Origin: Eubacteriales bacterium
Lineage (GTDB): Bacteria > Bacillota > Clostridia > Oscillospirales > CAG-382
Assembly: GCA_028705495.1 (NCBI GenBank)
Contig: JAQWDK010000015.1
Location: 1-44,202 of the forward strand
Reading direction: 5' to 3'
Length of the DNA: 44,202 nt
The stretch's first letter is position 1, and each line of letters begins with the position of its first letter. The notes under the pieces were generated by a model. That model searched no databases, was not told where the DNA came from, and saw only the letters and a list, made by a program, of their open reading frames with translations. Of this stretch, positions 33,899 to 42,916 are shown piece by piece. The position numbers and the translations under genes were made by a program.

Positions 33899-36800
33899 AT
33901 GTTAGAACTAAAAAATATAAAGAAGGATTACCCCGCAGGTGATGGAAAAGTTGAAGCACTCAGGGGTGTTGATCTTCAATTTCGAAAAGGTGAATTTGTG
34001 TCGATTCTCGGTCCGTCAGGTTGTGGTAAAACCACGATGCTCAACATCATCGGTGGACTCGACCAGTATACTGAAGGCGACCTCGTTATAAATGGTAAAT
34101 CCACTAAAGATTTCAACGACAGAGACTGGGATACTTATCGAAACCACTCAATCGGATTTGTGTTTCAATCCTACAATCTTATTCCTCACCAGTCTGTTCT
34201 GCAAAACGTTGAACTCGCTTTGACACTTTCCGGTGTTTCAAAATCCGAACGCAGAAAACGTGCAAAAGAAGCTTTAGAAAAGGTTGGGCTCGCCTCGCAA
34301 ATAAACAAAAAACCTGGTGAAATGTCAGGCGGTCAAATGCAGCGTGTTGCAATTGCACGTGCGATCGTAAACAACCCCGATATTGTTCTTGCTGACGAAC
34401 CTACAGGCGCTCTGGATTCCGAGACCAGTTATCAAGTAATGGATATATTAAAAGAGATATCCAAAGATCGTCTGATAATTATGGTTACGCACAACCCTGA
34501 TATTGCATCTCGATATTCGACTCGAACAATACGTATGCTCGACGGTGTAATTACTGGAGATTCAAACCCTCTTTGTGAAGAGGAAAAAGCTGCTGAAAGA
34601 GATGCAATACCTCCAGTCAGCAAGAAGAGAAATCAAACTAAGAAGCCTTCAATGTCTTTATGGACATCTTTTGGTCTATCACTAAAAAACTTGTTCACAA
34701 AAAAAGGTAGAACAACCCTCACTTCTTTCGCAGGCAGTATAGGTATAATAGGTATAGCACTTGTTTATGCGGTATCACAAGGAATGACAACCTATATAAA
34801 CGCCTTACAGGAAGACACCCTCTCGTCCTATCCGCTTTCGATTGAAGCGCAGTACATGGATCTAGGTACTTTGATGCAATCCTTTATCGGAAAAGCACAG
34901 TCTTCTAAAGACCATGAAAAAGATGCAGTTTATCAAAAATCAATGATTTATGATATGATAAACGCGCTTAATGCATCTAATTCTTCTCAAAATGACTTAA
35001 AGAGCTTTAAAAGTTTTCTCGAGAAAGAACAAGCAGATGAAAATAGTGAATATGGGTTAAACAAAGCTCTAAGCGGTGTCTCATACACTTATGATATTGA
35101 TTTGCTTGTCTATACCGAGAACATTGACGGTGAGATAATTCGTTCTGATTCACAAGCTCTTCTTCAGGATATTATGGTTCAGTACTTCGGTATGGATATG
35201 TCTTCAATGATAAAAACACGCGAAGAAATGGGTTTCGGAGGTTCTACTTTTAGTAGCTTTTCAATGGGATCGTCCAATCTATGGCAGGAGATGCTGCCCG
35301 GTGATAATGGAAAACTTATAAATCCGATACTTGAAAAGCAGTATGATGTAGTTTACGGCTCATGGCCAACGCAATATAATGAGATAGTTCTTGTGCTTGA
35401 CGAAAACAACGAATTAGACGACATGACTCTATATGCACTCGGTTTAAAATCAAAAAGCGAAGTTGACAATATGGTCGACGCTGCTATTAATAAAAAAGAA
35501 ATACAAGTACAACACAAAAAATGGACTTATGAAGAAATCATCGATATGGAGTTCAAGACTATACTAAACTCCGATTGTTATGTGCTTGACGAAAATACAG
35601 GGTTATATTTTGATTTACGAAAAACCAGTGCAGGACTTCGTTATTTATACGACAATGGCACAGTTCTAAAAGTTTCAGGGATAATCCGTCCAAATGATGA
35701 CGCTGTTTCCACAATGCTCAGAGGTTCAATTGGTTATACCGATAAACTGACTAAGTATATCATCCATAAATCAAAAGAATCCACAGCAGTAACTACACAG
35801 CTTGATAATCCTTCGAAAGATATATTTACAGGACTTCCCTTTCAGGAAAACACCGGTAACCTCACTAACTCTGAAAAAGAAATTGAATTCAGAAATTATA
35901 TCTCTAAACTTGACAACAATGAAAAAGCAAAAGCTTATATCGGCATAAAAAGCATTCCGTCTGCAGAACAGTTGGACGCTTCTGTGGCTCAGATAATGGG
36001 CAATATGACAAGAGACGATATTGAAGAAAAGATGATTGCTGCCATCACACAACAAACTGGAATGAACGAAAGCGATATCGAAAGTTATATTAAAGAGATG
36101 AGTGACGAGGATATAACCGCACTATTTACCCAAATCGTCGTACAGCAGGTAAAAGCACAGTATGCCGCACAAGTTAAAGAACAGATGTCCTCAATGGAAA
36201 CCGATCAACTTGCAACAGCACTCGATTTGGAAGCACCCACATATACAACAGAACAATGCGCTGTGTATTATGATGAAGTTCTGGAATTTTCGGAATCGAG
36301 CTACAAAAACAACCTGACTTCATTAGGTTATGTCGATCTGTCAAGCCCCTCTACAATAAACCTTTATACATCCAGCTTCGCAGATAAAGATATTTTAGAA
36401 GATGCTATTGCAAAATATAACGAGACGGTTGAAGAGGTTTCAGAAATAGCCTACACAGATTATGTCGGGCTTCTTATGTCTTCAGTTACTCTGATTATAA
36501 ATGCAATAACATACGTTCTTATCGGATTTGTCGCAGTTTCTCTCGTTGTATCTTCTATTATGATCGGTGTTATTACACTTATTTCCGTACAAGAAAGAAC
36601 AAAAGAAATCGGAATACTCCGTGCGATAGGTGCCTCAAAGCGAAATGTTTCAAGTATGTTCAATGCTGAAACAGTTATAATAGGATTTACTTCAGGCTTA
36701 TTAGGTGTGCTAATTACCTACCTGCTTTGCATACCGCTAAATATTATTTTGCATAACCTGACAGGTATAAACAACCTCAGCACATACCTACCGGTTCCAG

Positions 36801-36910
36801 TAGCGATTGTTTTGGTCCTTATTAGTATGGGGCTAACTCTTATCTCAGGTATAATTCCTTCAAGAAGTGCAGCAAAAAAAGATCCTGTTGTAGCGCTCCG
36901 AACAGAATAA
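33899..36910 (+). CDS. MacB-like ABC transporter, ATPase and FtsX-type permease in one chain
   Basis: A 1003-aa protein. Residues 1-225 form the ATPase: Walker A GPSGCGKTT, signature MSGGQMQRVAIARA, Walker B IVLADEPTGALD. Then comes a basic linker, one membrane span (about 275-300), a large outer domain (about 300-850), and three spans with the FtsX pattern (VQERTKEIGILRAIGASKRNV between the first two), ending with SRSAAKKDPVVALRTE. Such type VII transporters use mechanotransmission rather than direct membrane transport; family members export peptides or confer antibiotic resistance. The outer domain is about twice that of MacB. The start is the ATG at 33899, after AAGGG; an in-frame TTG at 33878 is rejected. 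Confidence 0.9.
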   Translation: MLELKNIKKDYPAGDGKVEALRGVDLQFRKGEFVSILGPSGCGKTTMLNIIGGLDQYTEGDLVINGKSTKDFNDRDWDTYRNHSIGFVFQSYNLIPHQSVLQNVELALTLSGVSKSERRKRAKEALEKVGLASQINKKPGEMSGGQMQRVAIARAIVNNPDIVLADEPTGALDSETSYQVMDILKEISKDRLIIMVTHNPDIASRYSTRTIRMLDGVITGDSNPLCEEEKAAERDAIPPVSKKRNQTKKPSMSLWTSFGLSLKNLFTKKGRTTLTSFAGSIGIIGIALVYAVSQGMTTYINALQEDTLSSYPLSIEAQYMDLGTLMQSFIGKAQSSKDHEKDAVYQKSMIYDMINALNASNSSQNDLKSFKSFLEKEQADENSEYGLNKALSGVSYTYDIDLLVYTENIDGEIIRSDSQALLQDIMVQYFGMDMSSMIKTREEMGFGGSTFSSFSMGSSNLWQEMLPGDNGKLINPILEKQYDVVYGSWPTQYNEIVLVLDENNELDDMTLYALGLKSKSEVDNMVDAAINKKEIQVQHKKWTYEEIIDMEFKTILNSDCYVLDENTGLYFDLRKTSAGLRYLYDNGTVLKVSGIIRPNDDAVSTMLRGSIGYTDKLTKYIIHKSKESTAVTTQLDNPSKDIFTGLPFQENTGNLTNSEKEIEFRNYISKLDNNEKAKAYIGIKSIPSAEQLDASVAQIMGNMTRDDIEEKMIAAITQQTGMNESDIESYIKEMSDEDITALFTQIVVQQVKAQYAAQVKEQMSSMETDQLATALDLEAPTYTTEQCAVYYDEVLEFSESSYKNNLTSLGYVDLSSPSTINLYTSSFADKDILEDAIAKYNETVEEVSEIAYTDYVGLLMSSVTLIINAITYVLIGFVAVSLVVSSIMIGVITLISVQERTKEIGILRAIGASKRNVSSMFNAETVIIGFTSGLLGVLITYLLCIPLNIILHNLTGINNLSTYLPVPVAIVLVLISMGLTLISGIIPSRSAAKKDPVVALRTE

Positions 36911-36920
36911 TTGTTGCATA

Positions 36921-36951
36921 AAAAAATCTCCCGGTGTCCGGGAGATTTTTT
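36921..36951. terminator. Bidirectional terminator
   Basis: Perfect 14-bp stem AAAAAATCTCCCGG (36921-36934) / CCGGGAGATTTTTT (36938-36951), loop TGT, with T-tracts on both strands. It separates the convergent ABC exporter and ECF genes. Confidence 0.9.
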
Positions 36952-37625
36952 TATAGTTGAAATTTTGTCTTGATCCTATCAAGAAATTTACCGATTGGTT
37001 TTGAAAACAACAAAAGAAATATAACATTTGAAACTGCATATATAATCATAAACTGCGATGAAGCGATAACGGTAGTTAAAAATCGCGAGACATTAAAAGA
37101 CCCATCTACCCATAAAACTGACCATGTGTCCATGGCAGAAGAAAAAACGATGCCTGATAATACACCATACATTGCTAAATCAAATTTGCTCTCAAGTAGC
37201 CTCTTTGCAAAAACACCACCAAAGAACCCTATAAGCCCCCAAATTAGCATTTGAAATGGTGTCCACGGACCTTGACCGAAATAGAAATTCGATATAACTG
37301 CTGAAAGTGCTCCTGTCATAAACCCTGCTTCGCTTCCAAAATACATCGCTGTGATAACTACTAAAGCTGTTACTGGTTTAAACCCCGGGAGCGGTGTAAA
37401 TATTATTCTGCTTATAACAGATAAAGACACCATAACCGCAATAAGAACAAGTTTTTTTATATCGTTATTTCGTTTTTCAAACTGAAGAAAAAACGGTACA
37501 CATGCAAGCACAGCTACGCTGATAGAAATCCATGCATATTGTTTATCCTTAAAAAGCATCATTCCGCTGAATATTACAACTAAAATAATCAGGATAACTA
37601 AACCGAACAATAGCCTCTTTTTCAA
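36951..37625 (-). CDS. ECF transporter substrate-binding (S) component
   Basis: Polytopic membrane protein of 224 aa that binds a vitamin for the ECF module. An extra N-terminal span precedes the S-component core with VSRIIFTPLPGFKPVTALVVITAMYFGSEAGFMTGALSAVISNFYFGQGPWTPFQMLIWGLIGFFGG. This pattern is close to what I recall of the CbrT-like group, linked to cobalamin or its precursors, but I cannot confirm the substrate. It starts at a TTG (37625) 7 nt after GGAGGAG and 2 nt after the ATPase stop. It lies in an operon with the other ECF parts. Confidence 0.85.
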   Translation of the reverse strand: MKKRLLFGLVILIILVVIFSGMMLFKDKQYAWISISVAVLACVPFFLQFEKRNNDIKKLVLIAVMVSLSVISRIIFTPLPGFKPVTALVVITAMYFGSEAGFMTGALSAVISNFYFGQGPWTPFQMLIWGLIGFFGGVFAKRLLESKFDLAMYGVLSGIVFSSAMDTWSVLWVDGSFNVSRFLTTVIASSQFMIIYAVSNVIFLLLFSKPIGKFLDRIKTKFQL

Positions 37626-37627
37626 TT

Positions 37628-39301
37628 TTAGTCTCCTCCGGACTTTTTACAGCAGTTTATTACTTGCTCACAGGTAACTGCATGAGACCATAGATGTCGA
37701 GCCATGCGATTTGCGGCAGTAGTGTAAAAGTTGTTCTCCGAAAAGAACCGAGAGGGTGTGTCGGCGGACAAGATTTCACCATCAAAAAACAAAGCACACC
37801 TATCAGCATTTTCAGCAGCAAACTCAACATCATGGGTTACGATAATGATTGTTATACCATCCTTTTTTAATTCAGCTAAGATTGTTTTAAGAGTATACTT
37901 TGAATAAGCATCTAGACCTTTAGTCGGTTCATCGAGTAGCAGTATAGTCGGCTCCAGGAGCAGAATCTTAGCCAACGCACATTTTTGTTGTTCACCACCG
38001 CTAAGATCATATGGATGCTTGTTTAACAAATGGGTTATACCGATCTTTTCTGAAACTTTTATTATCTTTTCTTCACGCTCATTCTTTGGTACATCTAAAG
38101 CTTCAAGAATCTCAAGAAAATCTTCTTTTAAATTATCCTTTAGGAAAACCGTTTCGGGGTTTTGAGGTAAGAAAGCAATCTTTTTGTAATAAAGACTGTT
38201 GCTTTTGTATTCTTTAATAGGCTTTCCGTCGACAATGACTTTTCCCCGGTATGCTTTATTAAGACCGGATATCACATTTAGCGAAGTTGTCTTCCCTGTT
38301 CCGTTCCCACCTAAAATACAATAAAATTCGCCTTTATACACTTTAACTGTAGTTCCGCATAGAATATCAGGTAGGTCTTTTTCATATCTGAACCATACAT
38401 TTTTTAGTTCAACCGCAACTTCATTATTGTAATTGTAATCAAGCTCTACATCAGCACATTTAAAATTAGAAAAATGTTTGTCTAAAAAGTTGCGTCCTTC
38501 TTTAACTGTAAGAGGACATTCATCTTTTATTTGCAACGCATTAAAGATACGAACAGCGCTCGGTAAAGCTAAGAGCATGGGGTGATCATCCTGTATTTTT
38601 CCAAAATTTTGACCGATGTTCTTAGGTGTATCGCAGAGAAGTACTTTGCCCTTATCCATAAGTATAACCCTATCAGCAATCGGAAAAACTTCTTCAAGAC
38701 GATGTTCAGCAAGAATAATTGTAAGTCCCAATTCCCTATTGAGCTTTTGTAATGTTGCAATAAAATCAGATGCTGCGATGGGGTCAAGTTGACTTGTCGG
38801 TTCATCCAAAATTAAAATCTTTGGCTGCATCACCATAATTGCAGCAAGATTTAACAGTTGTTTTTGGCCCCCAGAAAGTTCATCCGTATTTTTACGAAAC
38901 CAGTCATGTATGCCGAAGTAACTTGCCATTTCACCTACCCTGCGCCTGATTGTTTCTGTTGGTATGCCAAGGTTTTCAAGTCCAAATGCAAGTTCGTGCC
39001 AAACTTTGTCGGTCACAATCTGACTATCAGGGTTTTGTAGAACATAACCAATTTCCGCAGCACTCACCTTGTCATCAAGCTCGTCTTGTGATAAACCGTT
39101 GTAAAATACTTTTCCGCTTTTTTCACCTGCTGGAGCAAGTTCTTTTTTTAATAGTTTTAGTAGGGTGGTTTTACCGCAGCCAGACTCGCCGCAAACAACA
39201 ATAAATTCGCCGCTATTTATGCTTAGGTTGATATTCTCAATTGCGTATTTTTCAGCCTTTGGATAGCGAAAGCTTAAATTTTCGATATGTAGTATTTCCA
39301 T
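37628..39301 (-). CDS. ECF transporter ATPase, two ATP-binding domains in one chain
   Basis: A 557-aa fusion of EcfA and EcfA'. Domain one (1-240): GESGCGKTT, ELSGGQKQLL, ILILDEPTSQLD. Domain two (about 285-530): GGNGTGKTT, DLSGGEQQKCALA, ILLLDEPTKGLD. Both nucleotide sites look competent. The fused arrangement matches CbrU- and YkoD-type systems dedicated to one S component, in contrast to shared group II modules. The ATG overlaps the T-component gene by 28 nt. Confidence 0.95.
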   Translation of the reverse strand: MEILHIENLSFRYPKAEKYAIENINLSINSGEFIVVCGESGCGKTTLLKLLKKELAPAGEKSGKVFYNGLSQDELDDKVSAAEIGYVLQNPDSQIVTDKVWHELAFGLENLGIPTETIRRRVGEMASYFGIHDWFRKNTDELSGGQKQLLNLAAIMVMQPKILILDEPTSQLDPIAASDFIATLQKLNRELGLTIILAEHRLEEVFPIADRVILMDKGKVLLCDTPKNIGQNFGKIQDDHPMLLALPSAVRIFNALQIKDECPLTVKEGRNFLDKHFSNFKCADVELDYNYNNEVAVELKNVWFRYEKDLPDILCGTTVKVYKGEFYCILGGNGTGKTTSLNVISGLNKAYRGKVIVDGKPIKEYKSNSLYYKKIAFLPQNPETVFLKDNLKEDFLEILEALDVPKNEREEKIIKVSEKIGITHLLNKHPYDLSGGEQQKCALAKILLLEPTILLLDEPTKGLDAYSKYTLKTILAELKKDGITIIIVTHDVEFAAENADRCALFFDGEILSADTPSRFFSENNFYTTAANRMARHLWSHAVTCEQVINCCKKSGGD

Positions 39302-40155
39302 GCAAGTGCTTCCTTTACTTCAATCACGAATGGTAAAAAAGATATTGTACCGAATGCTATATATATAATTATCGCACTGGGTGATCTATTTAAGTTGCTT
39401 ATATATGGATAATAATGAAAATCGGTTAAACCTGTAGCAATACCGGTAAAAGTAATAGCCATAAGTGAAACACATAAAGTCATTAAAACTATATCGTCTG
39501 AGTATAATCGAAAAAGAGTGAATGTTGTTCTTCCCTTAAGACCATAACCTCTCGCTTTCATAGAATCTGACGTGTCCATCGAATTCTCAAGCGACCATGA
39601 AATCATTGCCATGAAAACACTTGAACTGCTTCTAAGCTTGTCCATGAAGCTTTTCGAGGAATACAGCCCAAGCGCTTTTTGAGCTTTGTTTACCTTTTGC
39701 AATTGCCTTTTAAACAATGGTATAAAGCGGAACGCCATAGAAAGAACCAAGGATAGTTTTGGAATAGCTTTTCCAAACAGATACAAGAATTTATCGCTGG
39801 ACATTATTTCACCGTAACATTTAAACCATATCATAACGCCAACTATCATCACTGCAATTGCAATCCCATATATAATTGCCTCGAAAGTTACTGGGTTACC
39901 ATTCAAGAAGAAAAGCGGTGTAACTCCATTATGAGAAAACAAAGGGTTTGTGATTGCAATCAACAAAAACAAAGGGATGTAGAACCCGATATTACCAAGA
40001 ATTTCGCTGCGTTTTTGCAACATAACGCTAAATAGAATAGCACCCGATAACGACAATAATTGCAATACGAGATTCGAAACAAACATCGCAACCAGCAACA
40101 CCGAAATAAAGTAAATCATTAGCGTAGCCGGGTGGTAATTTCCAAATGCTTTCAC
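39274..40155 (-). CDS. ECF transporter transmembrane (T) component
   Basis: Scaffold membrane protein that couples the ATPases to the S component. About five to six spans in 293 aa; the coupling helices carry Ala-Arg-Gly motifs, seen as SMKARGYGLKGRT near residue 200. The start is set at a GTG (40155), 9 nt after GGAG; an upstream in-frame TTG at 40170 overlaps that site and is less likely. First gene of the T-ATPase-S operon. Confidence 0.9.
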   Translation of the reverse strand: MKAFGNYHPATLMIYFISVLLVAMFVSNLVLQLLSLSGAILFSVMLQKRSEILGNIGFYIPLFLLIAITNPLFSHNGVTPLFFLNGNPVTFEAIIYGIAIAVMIVGVMIWFKCYGEIMSSDKFLYLFGKAIPKLSLVLSMAFRFIPLFKRQLQKVNKAQKALGLYSSKSFMDKLRSSSSVFMAMISWSLENSMDTSDSMKARGYGLKGRTTFTLFRLYSDDIVLMTLCVSLMAITFTGIATGLTDFHYYPYISNLNRSPSAIIIYIAFGTISFLPFVIEVKEALAWKYYISKI

Positions 40156-40310
40156 TATCTTCTGCTCCAATTAAAATTAACTCATACTATAACATAACAC
40201 AGATAACATTAAAATTCAAATTTTTATTCAGCTTCGAGGTTTCTCTCAGTGCATCCAAAGCAAATATATCTTTACAAATAAATATTATGCATGATCTTTC
40301 TAACTTTTTG

Positions 40311-40339
40311 TTGACATTAAATTAATATAATGATATACT
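40311..40339 (+). promoter_or_regulatory. Sigma-A promoter of the lipoprotein gene
   Basis: TTGACA (40311-40316), 17-nt spacer, TATACT (40334-40339): near-consensus, followed by a leader of about 80 nt. Confidence 0.85.
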
Positions 40340-40423
40340 AACGATAGATGCTTATACGGGTTATTTTAAAGATGATCAGTATCAAAACTCAACAATAAAA
40401 TACATAAGGAGACATTCAATCAG

Positions 40424-41245
40424 ATGAAAAAAATCGCTTTTATTACTATGGCATTGTTTTTAATTATTTCTCTAACAAGCTGCGCTTTTACAAAAAACGA
40501 ATCAATCAGTCAGACAAACAGCGACCCGTCAAACAGCAGCACAACAAACAGTGCTCCAAACAACAGCTCTCCTACAAATAGCTCTCCTGATGATGAATCT
40601 GAAGAAACATCAACAGGCAACGTAGTTACTGATGCTTATATTGCCTATATCGAAGCAAAATCCGAACTCAGTACTGTTCTTACCGAAGCGCTTTCAAGCA
40701 ACCCAGGAACAGAGTTAGAATCTCTATCATTATTAAGTGTAGCAATGATTGATCTTGCGATACTCCCAGCAAGTTTTATGGGACTCGGACAAGAAGCAGC
40801 TGAGGCTGGCCTGAATTTTATCGGAGCTGCCGATGTTCAATACTCAGAAAATGGTAACCAATACACTATTTCATACAAAACTGATGAAGGTGATGAAATT
40901 GTATTTACTGGCGAGTATGATGATACATCGGATTCATTCTCTTGTAAAGTAGTTACGAATGAACAAGACGGTGTTAACTATGAATACCGTAAGACATCTT
41001 TTGGTTATATCGGACAAATTTATTCATTTGAAGGAGACACCGTAACTGAAACGATTCAAATCGTTATACACGACAATGGCGGTGTCATCGGCTTATCTAG
41101 TGAGGATGTTAAGCCAAGCAATTTAACGGGTAACGAAACAAAAGATTTTCCAAAGAGCAATTCACAATGGTACTCAATCGATGGTACAACGTTTACTGGT
41201 GTAGCATCAGATGGTGAAGATATAAGTTTTGAATACGAACCCTAA
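40424..41245 (+). CDS. Lipoprotein of unknown function
   Basis: A 273-aa secreted protein. The signal ends in a good lipobox, SLTSC, with Cys20 as the lipid anchor. A Ser/Asn/Thr/Pro linker (about 25-66) with repeated TNSS/NNSS units follows, then a globular domain from about residue 70, with a helical part first and a beta-rich second half (VVTNEQDGVNYEYRKTSFGYIGQIYSFEGD). I do not recognise the family. It is monocistronic with a strong promoter and terminator, so probably well expressed. Ribosome site AAGGAGA. Confidence 0.8.
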   Translation: MKKIAFITMALFLIISLTSCAFTKNESISQTNSDPSNSSTTNSAPNNSSPTNSSPDDESEETSTGNVVTDAYIAYIEAKSELSTVLTEALSSNPGTELESLSLLSVAMIDLAILPASFMGLGQEAAEAGLNFIGAADVQYSENGNQYTISYKTDEGDEIVFTGEYDDTSDSFSCKVVTNEQDGVNYEYRKTSFGYIGQIYSFEGDTVTETIQIVIHDNGGVIGLSSEDVKPSNLTGNETKDFPKSNSQWYSIDGTTFTGVASDGEDISFEYEP

Positions 41246-41269
41246 AAATAAATGGCGATGTTTAAAATT

Positions 41270-41304
41270 AACGGTACGCTAAAAAGCGTACCGTTTTTTA
41301 TTTT
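41270..41304. terminator. Terminator after the lipoprotein gene
   Basis: Perfect 11-bp stem AACGGTACGCT (41270-41280) / AGCGTACCGTT (41285-41295), loop AAAA, then TTTTATTTTG. It lies between convergent genes; on the minus strand the T-run is weaker. Confidence 0.88.
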
Positions 41305-41305
41305 G

Positions 41306-42523
41306 TTATTCTGACATTAATCTTTTTTCGCCGGTGATATCTTGAATTGGTTTTATATCCTGCGAAACCTCTATTGTTCCTAAATATTCGCCATTATTAT
41401 CTCTTACAGCAAAATACCTGATATAGACATATTGACTTCCTTTTTTCAACCAAAAGTCTTCGTGATCTTTTTTTCCTGTTTTAAAATCATCAACAATTTT
41501 CTCAACAACATGAGCGCTTGCCGGCGGGTGACAGTTTTGAACAAGCCTTCCGATAATTGTTTTAGGACGCGCAAATATTCTTTCCTTGCCTTGCGTGAAG
41601 TACTTCACAGTATCATTCTTATCGACAAATGTTATGTCTAAAGGAAGTGTATTTAAAATAGCGTTAATCTCCTGTGGTGTCATAAGTCCAGCATCAAAGC
41701 GAACATAGCTGTCATCAGAAGCTTTTGGTGTTTCTTCCTCTTTGATATCTACCTTTTCAGGTTCCCAATCTGAAACAGGGTTTATAAATGAATACCCGAT
41801 TTCATTGCTAGAATCTGCAATACTTATCCATTCATCTTCTGACAAAGTTTCAAGAGCCATCGGGAATAGTATGTTTTCCTCTTTAAATATCATTTCGTTT
41901 ATTTGATTGATAGCATCACTTAGCTTTTTAATAACCTCAACGCTATCAAATTCTTCTTGCGACAATAAGCTCTTTACAGCCTTGAGTTTATCTCTGATTT
42001 CATCGTCAACACCCCACATAACTTTTGGGGGAGCTGTTATACCGTATTTTTCAAGCAGTGGAAACAGGAGATTTTCTTTCCTCAAATAATGGTCGTCGAT
42101 TTCTAACAGAACTTCGACATCTTCAAGCAGCACTCCCTTAGCTTTTGGTGAACCTGCTTTAAAATCAGCTATATGCAGCTCAATTTTGCCAGAAATCAGT
42201 CTTTCAAGTGCGCGATTTTCAAGCTTGAAAGTATGAATCGGATGACCGAGTATTTCTTCAGGCTTTTGAGGACGGTGAATCTCTTCTATTGAACCTTTGA
42301 AAACAGATGCGTGAACATCACAGAGGTTCTGGATTTGGTCGATGGGCATGCCCTCTTTAATCAGGGCTTGCTCCATTTCCGTGATTTCAATAACAGATAC
42401 GCCCTGGATGAGTTCTTCGAACCTCGGCTTGACTTCCTCAACAGACTTGCCGTTATGAAGTTCAGAGATAATCTCTTTTAAGACCTTTTGACGATATTCG
42501 CGATTGTTGATTAATTCGCTCAT
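41306..42523 (-). CDS. DUF438 / hemerythrin-like / PAS domain protein
   Basis: A 405-aa cytosolic protein. The DUF438 domain comes first (about 10-80, VLKEIISELHNGKSVEEVKPRFEELIQGVS), then a hemerythrin-type HHE domain (about 90-245, HPIHTFKLENRALERLI, LEIDDHYLRKENLLFPLLEKYG, MIFKEENILFPMALETL) that may bind a di-iron centre, and a C-terminal PAS domain (about 285-395, LDITFVDKNDTVKYFTQGKERIF, TIGRLVQNCHPPASAHVVEKIV, YVYIRYFAVRDNNGEYLGTIEVSQDI). Relatives occur widely in anaerobes and are thought to sense oxygen, NO or redox. It starts 5 nt after the DUF1858 gene; ribosome site AAGGAG. Confidence 0.92.
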   Translation of the reverse strand: MSELINNREYRQKVLKEIISELHNGKSVEEVKPRFEELIQGVSVIEITEMEQALIKEGMPIDQIQNLCDVHASVFKGSIEEIHRPQKPEEILGHPIHTFKLENRALERLISGKIELHIADFKAGSPKAKGVLLEDVEVLLEIDDHYLRKENLLFPLLEKYGITAPPKVMWGVDDEIRDKLKAVKSLLSQEEFDSVEVIKKLSDAINQINEMIFKEENILFPMALETLSEDEWISIADSSNEIGYSFINPVSDWEPEKVDIKEEETPKASDDSYVRFDAGLMTPQEINAILNTLPLDITFVDKNDTVKYFTQGKERIFARPKTIIGRLVQNCHPPASAHVVEKIVDDFKTGKKDHEDFWLKKGSQYVYIRYFAVRDNNGEYLGTIEVSQDIKPIQDITGEKRLMSE

Positions 42524-42528
42524 CAGCT

Positions 42529-42762
42529 TTACTCCTTCTCTTTAATTACATACCCGTGTTTATTAAATGCTTCAATAACTTTTTCCATAGGGATTTTCTT
42601 CATTGAAGCACCTTTTGAAATCGTCATGAACTTACCTACAGTATTTATCATTCCCGGATTTGTTATATTTTCAAACCCTATTTCTTTCATTATCTCGACT
42701 ACTTCCGGGTTTTCTCCGCAGATTTCCTTTATAGTCTTAGTTATATCAATCACTTTTCCCAT
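42529..42762 (-). CDS. DUF1858 domain protein
   Basis: A 77-aa protein (starts MGKVIDITKTIKEIC) of the DUF1858 / ScdA-N-like family, with the usual pattern NPEVVEIMKEIGF...NPGMINTVGKFMTISKGA. Relatives are paired with DUF438 or hemerythrin proteins and with iron-sulfur repair functions. The start is the ATG at 42762 after AAAGG; a longer frame to 42816 would begin inside the promoter. It forms a two-gene operon with the DUF438 protein. Confidence 0.9.
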   Translation of the reverse strand: MGKVIDITKTIKEICGENPEVVEIMKEIGFENITNPGMINTVGKFMTISKGASMKKIPMEKVIEAFNKHGYVIKEKE

Positions 42763-42814
42763 AATTTTGCCTTTCGAACAAGGTATGATACTAAAAACAG
42801 TATTTCCCAATTCC

Positions 42815-42843
42815 ATAATAAGTTATGTGTAGTGTTTTGTCAA
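42815..42843 (-). promoter_or_regulatory. Sigma-A promoter of the DUF1858-DUF438 operon
   Basis: Minus strand TTGACA (42843-42838), 17-nt spacer, TATTAT (42820-42815). Confidence 0.75.
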
Positions 42844-42855
42844 CATTTTTCTGTG

Positions 42856-42885
42856 TTGCGGTTTATCTATCGCTTATGTTATAAT
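42856..42885 (+). promoter_or_regulatory. Promoter of the ketopantoate reductase-like gene
   Basis: TTGCGG (42856-42861), 18-nt spacer, TATAAT (42880-42885) with an upstream TG (extended -10). It overlaps the longest open frame and therefore supports the TTG start at 42917. Confidence 0.65.
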
Positions 42886-42916
42886 GGTGGTTAGAATATT
42901 TCGGAGGTTAAGTACT

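Noticed and set aside
40226..40252. Minus-strand stretch with CTGAGA and ACCTCGAAGCTGAAT, reminiscent of a TPP riboswitch upstream of the ECF genes
   Set aside because: The second conserved half (CTGGATAAT-type loop) and the closing stem are missing, and the spacing is off; probably chance.
42884..42916. Longer ketopantoate reductase starting at 42884
   Set aside because: That ATG lies inside the -10 box; the GGAGG site fits the TTG at 42917.
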